Shown here: piece after piece, positions 1 to 9,102 of the stretch
How the letters are laid out: the number at the start of each line of letters is the position of its first letter
Position numbering within the stretch: position 1 is the stretch's first letter
NCBI RefSeq assembly: GCF_003386165.1
Contig: NZ_QRDV01000001.1
Coordinates: 1,285,124 to 1,349,123 of the forward strand
Direction of reading: 5' to 3'
DNA: 64,000 bases
Origin: Winogradskyella eximia
GTDB lineage: Bacteria; Bacteroidota; Bacteroidia; Flavobacteriales; Flavobacteriaceae
The notes under the pieces: generated by a model
The model's input: only the letters and a program-made list of their open reading frames with translations
What the model was told of the DNA's origin: nothing
Database searches by the model: none
Program-made: the position numbers and the translations under genes

Positions 1-3000
1 AAAGTTCAAGATTACCATTATCTCCTGCATCGCTATTGTTAGTTGAAATAGTGATAGTGGCAGAGCTACTACCACATGAATTACTTACAGTATAAGTATA
101 AGCGTCAGCAGTATCAGTACTAGGATCATAAATGTTTGTACCACTATTAAGTGCCGGTGACCAAACACCTCCTGTTTCTGGTGTTCCGGTTAGAGTGTCA
201 AATAAGTTAACCGTGTTTGTAGAATCACATAAATTTAGTGTTCCGTTGCTACCTGCATCAGGTCCTTGTAAAACAGAAACGGTAACTGTTGCGGAATCAT
301 CAGGACATGCCGATGTACCACTAGAAACCGTATAAGTATATACACCATCAGTATCAGTAGTTGGATCAAATATACCAGTTCCACTTGTAAGCGTTGGCGT
401 CCATGTGCCACCAATATCTGGTGTTCCACCTAAGCTGTTAAATAAATCTACAGGTGCATCCGTATTACAAAATTCTACTGTTCCATTATCACCAGCGTCA
501 TTCACATTAGATAAAGAAACGGCAACAGTTGCAGAGTTAGTGCCACAAGCATTACTTAAAGTATAAGTGTATGTGCCTTCAGGATCAGAGTTAGGGTCGA
601 ATATTCCAGTACCGCTAATTAAAGCAGGAGACCAAGTTCCTCCAATTTCTGGTGTTCCGGCAAGACCAGTTATTAGGTCTATTGTATTTGTTGTATCACA
701 TAGGTTTAGAGTTCCGTTACTACCAGCGTCAGGTCCTTGCAAAACAGTAACTGTAATTGTCGCAGAATCATCAGGACAAGCTGTTGTGCCACTTGAAACC
801 GTATAAGTATATATACCAGCAGTATCAGTAGATGGATTAAAGACACCTGTTCCACTTGTAAGCGTTGGCGTCCATGAGCCACCAATATCTGGTGTTCCAC
901 CTAAACTATTAAATAAATCTACAGAAGCATCTGTGCTACAAAGTTCTATTGCTCCATTATCACCAGCATCATTCACATCAGATAAAGAAACGGTAACAGT
1001 TGCAGAATTGGTACCACAAGAATTCGTTAATGTATACGTATATATTCCTTCAGGATCCGTATTAGGATCGAATATTCCAGTTCCGCTATTTAAAGCAGGA
1101 GACCAAGTTCCTCCTGTTTCTGGTGTTCCAGCAAGACCCGTTATTAGGTCTATTGTGTTAGTTGTATCACATAGGTTTAGTGTTCCGTTGTTACCAGCAT
1201 CAGGTCCTTGTAAAACAGTTACTGTAACTGTAGCAGAATCATTAGGACATGCGGTTGTGCCACTTGAAACCGTATATGTATATATACCAGTAGTATCAAT
1301 AGATGGATTAAATACACCTGTTCCACTTGTAAGTGTCGGTGTCCATGTGCCACCGATATCTGGTGTTCCACCTAAACTGTTGAATAAATCTACAGAGGCA
1401 TCTGTGCTACAGAGTTCAACTGTTCCATTATCACCAGCATCATTTACATCAGATAAAGAAACGGTAACAGTTGCCGAATTAGTACCACAAGAATTCGTCA
1501 ATGTATAAGTATACATTCCTTCAGGATCTGTATTCGGGTCGAAGATTCCAGTACCACTTGTCAGAGTTGGAGTCCATGTACCTCCCGTTTCAGGGGTTCC
1601 TCCAAGCCCATTGATTAAATCTACAGTTATGGTTGCATCGCATAAATTAAGAGTTCCATTGCTTCCTGCGTCTGGCTCTTGTAAAACTGTAACCAAAACA
1701 GTTGCAGTATCATCAGGACATAAATTTGTACTGTTAGAAACAGTGTACAGATAGGTTCCTGCAGAATCAACAGTTGGGTCAAACATTCCAGTGCCACTAT
1801 TTAGCATGGGCGTCCAAGTTCCGCCAATATCAGGAGTTCCACCTAAACTGTTAAATAAATTTATAGGTGTATCATTAAAACAAAGTTCTGCATTTCCGTT
1901 ATTTCCAGCATCGTTAGCATCTGTTACAGAAACTGTAATGGTTGCAGTACTATTATTACATATTGCCGAATTTATAGTGTAAATGTAATCTCCTTCGGGA
2001 TCTATATTAGGATCAAAAACTCCAGTTCCACTTGCTAATGCTGGTGACCATGTACCTCCTGTTTGTGGCGTACCGCCAAGACTATTAAATAAATCTACCG
2101 AATTGGCTAGACTACATAAATTTAGTGTGCCATCTAAACCTGCATCAGGCGATATTTCAATAGAGACTTCTACTGTAGCTTCATCTTCAGAACAAGGTGC
2201 TGAACCAGAGGTTGTATAAGTATAAGTTCCTGCTGCATCTATTAAAGGATCAAAAACGCCTGTTGTACTATTAAGTGTAGGTGTCCAAATACCTCCAGAT
2301 TGTGGTGAGCCACCTAAACTGTTAAAAAGGTCAATAGTTCCATCATTAGTACAAGCAGTAACAGAACCATCTGTACCAGCATTTTGGAATGGCACTACCG
2401 TTATTAAGATTGTTGCTGTAGCATCGGCACAAGGACTCGTTCCTGTTACTGTATATGTGTAGTCACCAACGGCATCAACTAATGGGTCAAAAATATTTGT
2501 GCCACTAGCAAGCGCAGGAAACCATGTTCCTCCAGTTTCAGGGGTTCCACCTAGGTTATCGAATAAATTAATAGGTCCTATATTATTACAAATATTTATT
2601 GTAGCGTCTAAACCAGCATCAGGTGCTGGAATTACTGAAACTTCAACAATAGCTTCGTCGTCAGAACAAGGTCCTGTTCCAGAAGTTGTATACGTGTAAG
2701 TGTCTGCTAAATCGATAGCAGGATTAAAAATTCCTGTTCCACTGGTTAATGCTGGAGACCATGTACCACCAACTTCTGGTGTACCGCCAAGACTATCAAA
2801 AAGATCAATTGAGCCATCATTAGAACAAACAGTTATTGCACCATCTGTACCTGCATTTTGAAATGGTGTAATTGAAATAGTTACTGTTGCTATGGCGTCA
2901 GCGCAAGGACTGGTTCCTATCACTGTATAATTATAATCATCAATAGGATCCACTAAAGGATCAAAAATTCCTGTTCCACTTGTAAGTGCTGGTGACCAAG

Positions 3001-4050
3001 TACCACCAACTTCAGGTGTTCCTCCAAGACTATCAAATAAGTCTATTATTCCATCGTTACTACAGATATTTACAGTAGCATCTATTCCTGCGTCTGGTTC
3101 TTGAATTATTATAACATTTACTTCAGCTGATATATCTGTACATGGAGGATTTCCAGATACGGTATAAGTATATATTCCTGCGGTATCAGTAGATGGATCA
3201 AAGATACCAGTGTTACTAGTTAGTGAAGGAGACCAAGATCCGCCTGATTGAGGTGTGCCTCCAAGACTATTAAATAAATCTACAGTTGCTAAGTCATTAC
3301 TACAGAGTGTAAGTGTAGCATCAGTACCAGCAATTGGTAATGGAACTACGTTTACAGAGACTGCTGCAGATTCATTAGGACAAGGATCATTTCCTGTAAA
3401 GGCATAGGTATATGTACCTGCGGAATCAATTATAGGATCAAAAACTCCAGTTCCACTATTTAATGCTGGAGACCAAACTCCACCAATATCTGGTGTGCCT
3501 CCAAGACTGTCAAATAAATCAATAATACCAATATTGTCACAAATATCTATAGAGCCATTTTCACCTGCATCTTTATATTCGGTTACAGATACAGTTATAG
3601 TTGCAGTGGCATCAGCACATGGGTCTGTTCCACTTACGGTATACGTGTAAATACCATCAGAATCAATAGACGGATCAAAAAGACCAGTTCCACTATTTAA
3701 TGCAGGAGACCAAATTCCTCCTACTTCTGGATTTCCACCTAAATTATCAAATAAATTGATAGCAGCGTCTATGCTACACATATCTATGCTGCTACTTGTA
3801 CCTGCATTTGGAGCAGGAATTATTGATATTGTAACTGATGCAGATGCATCAGGACATGTGTTATTTGAAGTAACGGTATATGTATACTCACCTATAGGAT
3901 CTGTATTTGGATCAAAAATTCCTGTACCACTATTTAGTGTTGGTGACCATGAACCTCCACTCTCAGGAGAACCTTCAAGTGATAAGAATAGGTCGAAAGT
4001 AGAACTTAAATTATTATCGCAAATATCGAGTATGCCATTTTCACCTGCGT
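1..4050 (-). repeat. 17 tandem ~236-bp coding repeats
   Basis: The coding repeat is marked on the plus strand by a conserved GGTGTTCC-like block (encoding GTP/GSP) near 180, 418, 651, 889, 1121, 1361, 1590, 1828, 2063, 2303, 2532, 2772, 3010, 3246, 3491, 3728 and 3963. The mean spacing is about 236 bp (about 79 codons). The units are divergent at DNA level except near the left edge. Confidence 0.85.
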
Positions 4051-4849
4051 CTGGAACTGAATCTAAAATTGCAAGTACGGCTAATCTTCCAGTACTTTCA
4101 CAAGGAGGGTCTAAAGTTGTTGCATAATACGTTTGCCCACTTATTAAAGGAGTACTCGCAGGTAAAGGTAATGCTGAGAATAATGAAATATACCAATTAT
4201 TGTTGCCACTTGCTACTAAATCACCGACAGTTGGTGTTGATCCAGATGTACTACAAAAATTTTGAACCATATCTCCTGTTGGAATAGAAGTCGAGCCAAC
4301 AATAACTAAAACAGGTAGTCTAGATGTTCTACAGCTTCCATCCGGACTTGCTTGATCTGCATAGTATAAGGTACTATTTACTAATATATCAGTGCCATTT
4401 AAAGGTGTGCCACCTGTAGGAGATGAATACCATTGTACATCATTTCCTGTAGCAACTAAGCTACTTACAGTAGCTTGAGATATGTCATCTAAACAAACTC
4501 CTTGAAAGTTATTACCTGCAGGAGGTCCAATAAGTGTAAAGTCTACACGAGCTCTAGATCCACAAGATCCAGTATTGTCATCCGCATAATAATCTTCACC
4601 ACTTATTAAGCCTTCAGAATTAGATAAAGGTGTTGTAGAGTCTGCTGTGGCATACCATACTATTCCTCCTCCATTATCCGTAGCTTCAAGATCACCAACC
4701 AAAACGGATTGCAAATCGCATAGCGTTTGTGCACTGTTAGTTACTGTTGGGCATTGTGCATTAATAGACGTAAATGCGGTGGTAATTGTTAAAAGAAAAA
4801 ATGTTATAGATATAGGATAACATTTAAAACGTCGCTGTTTGGCTTTCAT
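1..4849 (-). CDS. Giant secreted repeat adhesin, probably T9SS cargo (3' end outside window)
   Basis: A single minus-strand frame stays open from the ATG at 4847-4849 to the left edge, giving 1616 codons without a stop in the parts I translated; the C-terminus is missing. The start is MKAKQRRF followed by a hydrophobic stretch and a cut site near NAQC (about residue 33), a plausible signal peptide. Residues about 35-265 form three modules with a WY...G..PL...YYA pattern, like the Ig-like domains associated with gliding-motility C-terminal (CHU_C) proteins. From about residue 268 there are 17 repeats of about 79 aa, each with DAG, a Cys, DLF, GG.W.P, GTG.F.P, YTYTV and a second Cys. Such repeats are typical of Bacteroidetes surface proteins ending in a type B T9SS sorting domain, which would lie outside the window. 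The role is probably cell-surface adhesion or gliding-related; the ligand is unknown. Confidence 0.85.
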   Translation of the reverse strand, partial: MKAKQRRFKCYPISITFFLLTITTAFTSINAQCPTVTNSAQTLCDLQSVLVGDLEATDNGGGIVWYATADSTTPLSNSEGLISGEDYYADDNTGSCGSRARVDFTLIGPPAGNNFQGVCLDDISQATVSSLVATGNDVQWYSSPTGGTPLNGTDILVNSTLYYADQASPDGSCRTSRLPVLVIVGSTSIPTGDMVQNFCSTSGSTPTVGDLVASGNNNWYISLFSALPLPASTPLISGQTYYATTLDPPCESTGRLAVLAILDSVPDAGENGILDICDNNLSSTFDLFLSLEGSPESGGSWSPTLNSGTGIFDPNTDPIGEYTYTVTSNNTCPDASASVTISIIPAPNAGTSSSIDMCSIDAAINLFDNLGGNPEVGGIWSPALNSGTGLFDPSIDSDGIYTYTVSGTDPCADATATITVSVTEYKDAGENGSIDICDNIGIIDLFDSLGGTPDIGGVWSPALNSGTGVFDPIIDSAGTYTYAFTGNDPCPNESAAVSVNVVPLPIAGTDATLTLCSNDLATVDLFNSLGGTPQSGGSWSPSLTSNTGIFDPSTDTAGIYTYTVSGNPPCTDISAEVNVIIIQEPDAGIDATVNICSNDGIIDLFDSLGGTPEVGGTWSPALTSGTGIFDPLVDPIDDYNYTVIGTSPCADAIATVTISITPFQNAGTDGAITVCSNDGSIDLFDSLGGTPEVGGTWSPALTSGTGIFNPAIDLADTYTYTTSGTGPCSDDEAIVEVSVIPAPDAGLDATINICNNIGPINLFDNLGGTPETGGTWFPALASGTNIFDPLVDAVGDYTYTVTGTSPCADATATILITVVPFQNAGTDGSVTACTNDGTIDLFNSLGGSPQSGGIWTPTLNSTTGVFDPLIDAAGTYTYTTSGSAPCSEDEATVEVSIEISPDAGLDGTLNLCSLANSVDLFNSLGGTPQTGGTWSPALASGTGVFDPNIDPEGDYIYTINSAICNNSTATITVSVTDANDAGNNGNAELCFNDTPINLFNSLGGTPDIGGTWTPMLNSGTGMFDPTVDSAGTYLYTVSNSTNLCPDDTATVLVTVLQEPDAGSNGTLNLCDATITVDLINGLGGTPETGGTWTPTLTSGTGIFDPNTDPEGMYTYTLTNSCGTNSATVTVSLSDVNDAGDNGTVELCSTDASVDLFNSLGGTPDIGGTWTPTLTSGTGVFNPSIDTTGIYTYTVSSGTTACPNDSATVTVTVLQGPDAGNNGTLNLCDTTNTIDLITGLAGTPETGGTWSPALNSGTGIFDPNTDPEGIYTYTLTNSCGTNSATVTVSLSDVNDAGDNGAIELCSTDASVDLFNSLGGTPDIGGSWTPTLTSGTGVFNPSTDTAGIYTYTVSSGTTACPDDSATITVTVLQGPDAGSNGTLNLCDTTNTIDLITGLAGTPEIGGTWSPALISGTGIFDPNSDPEGTYTYTLSNACGTNSATVAVSLSNVNDAGDNGTVEFCNTDAPVDLFNSLGGTPDIGGTWTPTLTSGTGIFDPTTDTDGVYTYTVSSGTSACPDDSATVTVSVLQGPDAGSNGTLNLCDSTNTVNLFDTLTGTPETGGVWSPALNSGTNIYDPSTDTADAYTYTVSNSCGSSSATITISTNNSDAGDNGNLEL
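240..1780 (-). repeat. 471-bp higher-order repeat (two 79-aa units per copy)
   Basis: The block TCAGGTCCTTG or a close variant occurs at 258, 729, 1200 and 1671, exactly 471 bp (157 codons) apart. The sequence around it is much more alike between these copies than between neighbouring 236-bp units. The first three copies are closest and the fourth has drifted, which suggests growth of the gene by duplication of a two-unit block. Confidence 0.8.
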
Positions 4850-4956
4850 TAAGAAAATTTAAAATAATTACTTTTGTTGAAATTGATGCCATGGATTAAG
4901 AACAGCAAGTTCAAAATAAAATCGTTCACTTGCAAAATTGTAAGATAAAGGGGAAA

Positions 4957-4988
4957 CAAATATATGTAATTAGCCTTTACTTAGCAAA
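4957..4988 (-). promoter_or_regulatory. Promoter of the giant adhesin gene
   Basis: Read on the minus strand there is TTTG, then 20 nt, then TATATTTG, a full match to the Bacteroidetes -33/-7 consensus. It lies about 108 bp upstream of the adhesin start codon. Confidence 0.65.
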
Positions 4989-5038
4989 ATTAAAATATGT
5001 CAGTTTTATAGTTTTTTTTATTTTAACATTCTAGCGTG

Positions 5039-7144
5039 TTAGTCTAGTTCCATTAATCCTTCATTTGAATGGTATTGCATTATTCGGATTCCATTGTTAG
5101 AATAGATAGAATCATTCGATTTTTGATATTCGAATTTTAAATGTGGATGTTCAGAAATAACAGTATTTATAGTATTTTCAAAAGATGAATTTTGGGAAAG
5201 TCTTAATAATATGTCTAAGGTGACATCAAATCCTAATTCAGAATATCTTGAAGGTTTAGATTCAAATATATCTTCGTAATGACGCTCAAAGTCGTTTACG
5301 CCTTTTTTATTTCTAGGATCTGTAATTGAAGGGAAAATTAAGCGCAAAACACGATATCTCATATCTGAAACCTCAGATTGTTTAGGTAGTAATGATGATT
5401 TAAGCATTACAAGCTGAATGTTGAAGTCCGATAATTGACTCATTAATGCTGTTGTTGAGTTTAGAAAAACAATGGTTTTTTCACTGTCTAGAACCAAATA
5501 GTTTAGTTTGTCTTTTCTTAACGTATTTTCTAGTGCATTTGCTTCAAAGAAACCTGCTTTATCAACTTTTAAGAATTTAGCATTAGGAATGATATTTGAA
5601 ATTAGATTTTTATTTCTAGTTTCTTCCAGATCGCTAACAACTATAACTTGTGCGTTTTGTGTTGCTAAATAATTTAATGTTTTAGTTTTTTGAAAATTAT
5701 CTGATGGAATTGATTGATATACTTTACTACTATCTTTAGGGATGATATTAGATTCTATATCAATAATTGAAAGATTTTCATTAGACGTAATGGCTGGGTA
5801 ATGAGAAGCATTATCTAAAAAAGGAACAAGAATTGCATTTTTTTGATGAGGACTTTCAATATTTAGTTGAGGTTTGCCAATATTCTTTTTAATTAATGTA
5901 ACGTCGAAATTAAGATTTAATGTTTTAGCTGAGTCGATTGCAATTTGAGCACCTTGGAAAAAATCGATATATTTTTGAAGATCGGCATTTGCATTGATCA
6001 TTTTATCTCTTTGCTCAGGTGAACTTAATTCTTCGCTAGAAAAAGGAGTATAAAAATAAATACCATTGGCTGTTTCTGTAACCAAATTATCATATAATGC
6101 TTGGTTTTTATTAATACCTGTTTCCTCGTAATTTACTTCGGCTACAGTATCTGTAGTTGTTGAAACAACGTTTGTTGGCATTTTAATTACGTCTCCGGTA
6201 TTAACAGAAGTTAGTAGTTTTGGATTTAATGTTGTTAATTCACTAATAGTCATCCTAGCTTTTTTAGACAAGCTATACAGTGTTTCTTTTGGTTGAATAA
6301 CGTAATCTCTATAATCTCCGTTAGAGGATGCTGCACTTATTTCTGTTACAGAATTCTCAGTGGTGTTAGTAGAACTAAGAGTTTCATCTTGAGAGTTAGT
6401 GCTAGAATTGTCTACGTTAAGTCTATGACCAGCCATTAACATATCTACAATATGAGGGTTTTTGTTTTCGAGCTCGGCAATAGTCATATTAAAACGTCTA
6501 GCCAATTCAAATTTTGTGTCACCACGCTTTACTATATATTCTCCTTCCGTTGTAATCTCAGTATTTTTGTCTGGAATAACTAAAGTTTGTCCGATTTGTA
6601 AAAACTCAGATAATCTACCAGCGTTTGCCGCTTCTAATTGAGCAAGACTAATGCCATTACTTCTAGCAATTCCCCAAAGTGTCTCTCCTTTTACTACAAT
6701 ATGCTCGCCAGCAGCTGCTTTTCGTTCATTTTCTTTAATAGTTTTATCGATATTTATAATGTGTCCTGCCTGAAGCATTCTAACAATATGAGGATTTTGT
6801 TGCTCTAACATTGCAATGCTAACACCAAAGCGTCTTGATAGACCAGATTTTGTTTCACCTCTTTTTACTTCATAATTACTAATTTGGCTATCACTAATTA
6901 CGGTATTGCTTGCTTGTGTATTTGTATCGCTAGAATTTGGTATTTTTAAGGTTCTACCAGCATATATAACTTCTTCGGATCCTGGGTTAAGTGAGAAAAT
7001 CGCATTTACAGTAACTCCGTATTTTCTCGAAATCATATAAACACTTTCACCTTTTTGAATGGAGTGTTCAACGTAATTTTCTTGAGCTATTGCAAATTCT
7101 AAGCTTAAAAATAAAACTAAGATAAGCGTAAAGTATCTCCCCAT
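5039..7144 (-). CDS. Secreted protein with five LysM domains and a periplasmic-binding-protein-like C-terminus
   Basis: This 701-aa protein has a signal peptide (about residues 1-21, ending AIAQ). It then has five LysM modules at roughly 24-68, 90-134, 146-192, 202-246 and 280-325, with hallmark segments such as KGESVYMISRKYGV, KGETLWGIAR and KRGDTKFELARRF. LysM binds the glycan backbone of peptidoglycan. The remaining residues (about 370-701) look like an amino-acid ABC-transporter substrate-binding fold, as in similar flavobacterial proteins; that part is inferred from overall pattern. It probably acts in the periplasm, anchored to the wall. It is transcribed away from der and shares a long 5' region with it. 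A substrate-uptake role is not shown, because no permease genes are adjacent. Confidence 0.85.
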   Translation of the reverse strand: MGRYFTLILVLFLSLEFAIAQENYVEHSIQKGESVYMISRKYGVTVNAIFSLNPGSEEVIYAGRTLKIPNSSDTNTQASNTVISDSQISNYEVKRGETKSGLSRRFGVSIAMLEQQNPHIVRMLQAGHIINIDKTIKENERKAAAGEHIVVKGETLWGIARSNGISLAQLEAANAGRLSEFLQIGQTLVIPDKNTEITTEGEYIVKRGDTKFELARRFNMTIAELENKNPHIVDMLMAGHRLNVDNSSTNSQDETLSSTNTTENSVTEISAASSNGDYRDYVIQPKETLYSLSKKARMTISELTTLNPKLLTSVNTGDVIKMPTNVVSTTTDTVAEVNYEETGINKNQALYDNLVTETANGIYFYTPFSSEELSSPEQRDKMINANADLQKYIDFFQGAQIAIDSAKTLNLNFDVTLIKKNIGKPQLNIESPHQKNAILVPFLDNASHYPAITSNENLSIIDIESNIIPKDSSKVYQSIPSDNFQKTKTLNYLATQNAQVIVVSDLEETRNKNLISNIIPNAKFLKVDKAGFFEANALENTLRKDKLNYLVLDSEKTIVFLNSTTALMSQLSDFNIQLVMLKSSLLPKQSEVSDMRYRVLRLIFPSITDPRNKKGVNDFERHYEDIFESKPSRYSELGFDVTLDILLRLSQNSSFENTINTVISEHPHLKFEYQKSNDSIYSNNGIRIMQYHSNEGLMELD

Positions 7145-7219
7145 TCTTTTTGAATATTTAATTATAATCTTTTAGTGTTTAATGTTAGCCATCAATAAAA
7201 CCTTACGTCTTGTTTTAAC

Positions 7220-7320
7220 ACACAATTTCCCGCAAGAAAAGGGGCGGTTTCTCGAAAGATTATGTTTGTTAAGCCTTTTTAAGGATGTGTATGAAAGCTT
7301 CATTTTATACACGCCTTAAA
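7220..7320. other. Folded-RNA candidate in the LysM gene / der intergenic region
   Basis: The 366-bp divergent gap 7145-7510 contains a strong dyad. TTAAGGATGTGTAT (7279-7292) pairs with ATACACGCCTTAA (7307-7319) as 13 pairs with one bulged A. A GC-rich patch at about 7229-7248 has CCGC/GCGG arms. Neither dyad is followed by a T-run, so they do not look like terminators. They would lie in the leader of the LysM gene if transcribed leftward. No known riboswitch is recognised. Confidence 0.4.
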
Positions 7321-7483
7321 ATTACTAAAAATATACGTCTCATTTTTTAAATAAATACTTGTTATCAACAGGATGTTAACAATATTAGCTGTGTTATTTA
7401 TGCTTTTACTTTTTAATTTGAATAGTTTTTAAAGTATTAAATGAAAAGTGATTAATAGTGCGCTATAACTAGGAAGGAAGTAG

Positions 7484-7491
7484 TATCTTTG
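7484..7491 (+). promoter_or_regulatory. -7 box for der
   Basis: TATCTTTG matches TAnnTTTG exactly and sits 19 bp before the der start codon. The expected -33 TTTG is not clear at the right spacing. The implied leader is very short, about 12 nt. Confidence 0.5.
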
Positions 7492-7510
7492 TAGCCTTAA
7501 ATATAAATAA

Positions 7511-8815
7511 ATGGGTAATATAGTCGCTGTAGTGGGTCGTCCAAATGTTGGGAAATCGACATTTTTTAATCGTCTTATTAAAAGAAGAGAAGCTATTGTT
7601 GATGCTGTTAGTGGTGTAACAAGAGATCGTCATTATGGAAAAACGGATTGGAATGGTAAAGAGTTTTCTTTAATTGATACTGGAGGATATGTTGTTGGTA
7701 GTGATGATGTTTTTGAGGCTGAAATTGATAAACAAGTTGAGCTAGCAATTGATGAAGCTGATGCTATTATTTTTATGGTTGATGTAGAGTCTGGAGTTAC
7801 AGGTATGGATGAAGACGTCGCTCAGCTATTACGAAAAGTTAAAAAACCCGTTTTTTTAGTCGTTAATAAAGTTGATAATAATAAACGTTTAGAAGATGCC
7901 GTTGAGTTTTACGCCCTTGGATTAGGTGAGTATTTTGCTATTGCAAGTATAAACGGAAGTGGTACAGGTGATTTATTAGATGCCGTTGTTGAGGCTTTAC
8001 CAGAAAAAGAGGAAATTGAAGAAGATGAGTTACCTCGTTTTGCTGTGGTTGGGAGACCAAATGCAGGGAAATCTTCATTTATCAATGCTTTAATTGGTGA
8101 GGAGCGCTACATTGTTACTGACGTTGCTGGTACAACACGCGATTCTATAGATACAAAATATAACCGTTTTGGGTTTGAATTCAATTTAGTAGATACGGCT
8201 GGTATTCGTCGTAAATCTAAGGTTAAAGAGGATTTAGAGTTTTATTCTGTAATGCGAAGTGTTAGAGCTATTGAGCATTGTGATGTTTGTTTAGTTGTTT
8301 TAGATGCTACTCGTGGTTTTGACGGTCAGGTTCAAAATATTTTTTGGCTAGCTGAGCGTAACAGAAAAGGTATTGTAATCTTAGTTAATAAATGGGATTT
8401 AGTAGAGAAAGATACAAAAACGGCTAAGGAATTTGAGAAGCATATTAGGGAACAGATTGCTCCGTTTACAGATGTACCTATTGTATTTATTTCTGTATTA
8501 AATAAGCAACGTATTTTTAAAGCTATTGAAACGGCTGTTGAGGTTTACAACAATAGATCTAAGCGTATAAAAACAAGTGTGCTTAATGAAACTTTGTTGC
8601 CAATTATAGAGAATCAACCACCTCCAGCTTATAAAGGTAAATTTGTGAAAATCAAGTATATTATGCAGTTGCCAACTCCGCAACCACAATTTGCTTTTTT
8701 CTGTAACTTACCACAATATGTGAAGGATCCATATAAACGATTCTTAGAAAACAAATTACGTGACATGTTTGATTTCAATGGTGTTCCGATAAGTGTTTAT
8801 TTGAGGAAAAAATAA
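7511..8815 (+). CDS. der: Ribosome biogenesis GTPase Der (EngA)
   Basis: This 434-aa protein has the double-GTPase layout unique to Der. The first G domain has GRPNVGKS (residues 9-16), DTGG and NKVD. The second starts near residue 178 with [12 protein letters not shown] and NKWD. A KH-like C-terminal domain follows ([17 protein letters not shown]). Der binds the 50S precursor and is needed for large-subunit assembly. The length is normal. The gene is monocistronic, with its own -7 box and a strong terminator directly downstream. Confidence 0.97.
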   Translation: MGNIVAVVGRPNVGKSTFFNRLIKRREAIVDAVSGVTRDRHYGKTDWNGKEFSLIDTGGYVVGSDDVFEAEIDKQVELAIDEADAIIFMVDVESGVTGMDEDVAQLLRKVKKPVFLVVNKVDNNKRLEDAVEFYALGLGEYFAIASINGSGTGDLLDAVVEALPEKEEIEEDELPRFAVVGRPNAGKSSFINALIGEERYIVTDVAGTTRDSIDTKYNRFGFEFNLVDTAGIRRKSKVKEDLEFYSVMRSVRAIEHCDVCLVVLDATRGFDGQVQNIFWLAERNRKGIVILVNKWDLVEKDTKTAKEFEKHIREQIAPFTDVPIVFISVLNKQRIFKAIETAVEVYNNRSKRIKTSVLNETLLPIIENQPPPAYKGKFVKIKYIMQLPTPQPQFAFFCNLPQYVKDPYKRFLENKLRDMFDFNGVPISVYLRKK

Positions 8816-8838
8816 TATATTATATTCTAAAATTATAT

Positions 8839-8899
8839 AACGATCTAAAGCGCAAATGCCATATGCTATTGTGTTTTAGATCGTTTTTTTTTTTTTTTT
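8839..8899 (+). terminator. Rho-independent terminator of der
   Basis: AACGATCTAAA pairs with TTTAGATCGTT. The stem is extended inward through G-T pairs between GCGCAA and TTGTGT. A run of 16 T residues (8884-8899) follows. Confidence 0.9.
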
Positions 8900-9102
8900 G
8901 TTTTAAAAAAATAGATTTCTATTTTTTTAAGTGCATTCGTCTTTATTGTTCAAGTTGTCTAATGTAAGCATGTTGAGTAGTTTAGCTGTTATCATATATA
9001 TCTTTAAAAATTAATAAATTAGAATAAATGTGAAGAAATTTCATACGATTTCTTATTTTAGTGCGTTTAAGAATTAATCATCAATCAATCAACTAATTAA
9101 AC

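Noticed and set aside
1..4050. Repeats resembling a CRISPR array
   Set aside because: Units are about 236 bp, divergent, and in one open frame; there are no short identical repeats with unique spacers and no cas genes.
132..4287. Several plus-strand and other-frame open frames across the left end
   Set aside because: They are shadows of the repeat-coding minus-strand adhesin gene: their repeat pattern is the complement of the real frame, and they lack starts, signal sequences or domains.
7372..7380. TTATCAACA, a DnaA-box-like sequence
   Set aside because: A single near-match in an AT-rich gap with no dnaA or further boxes is expected by chance.
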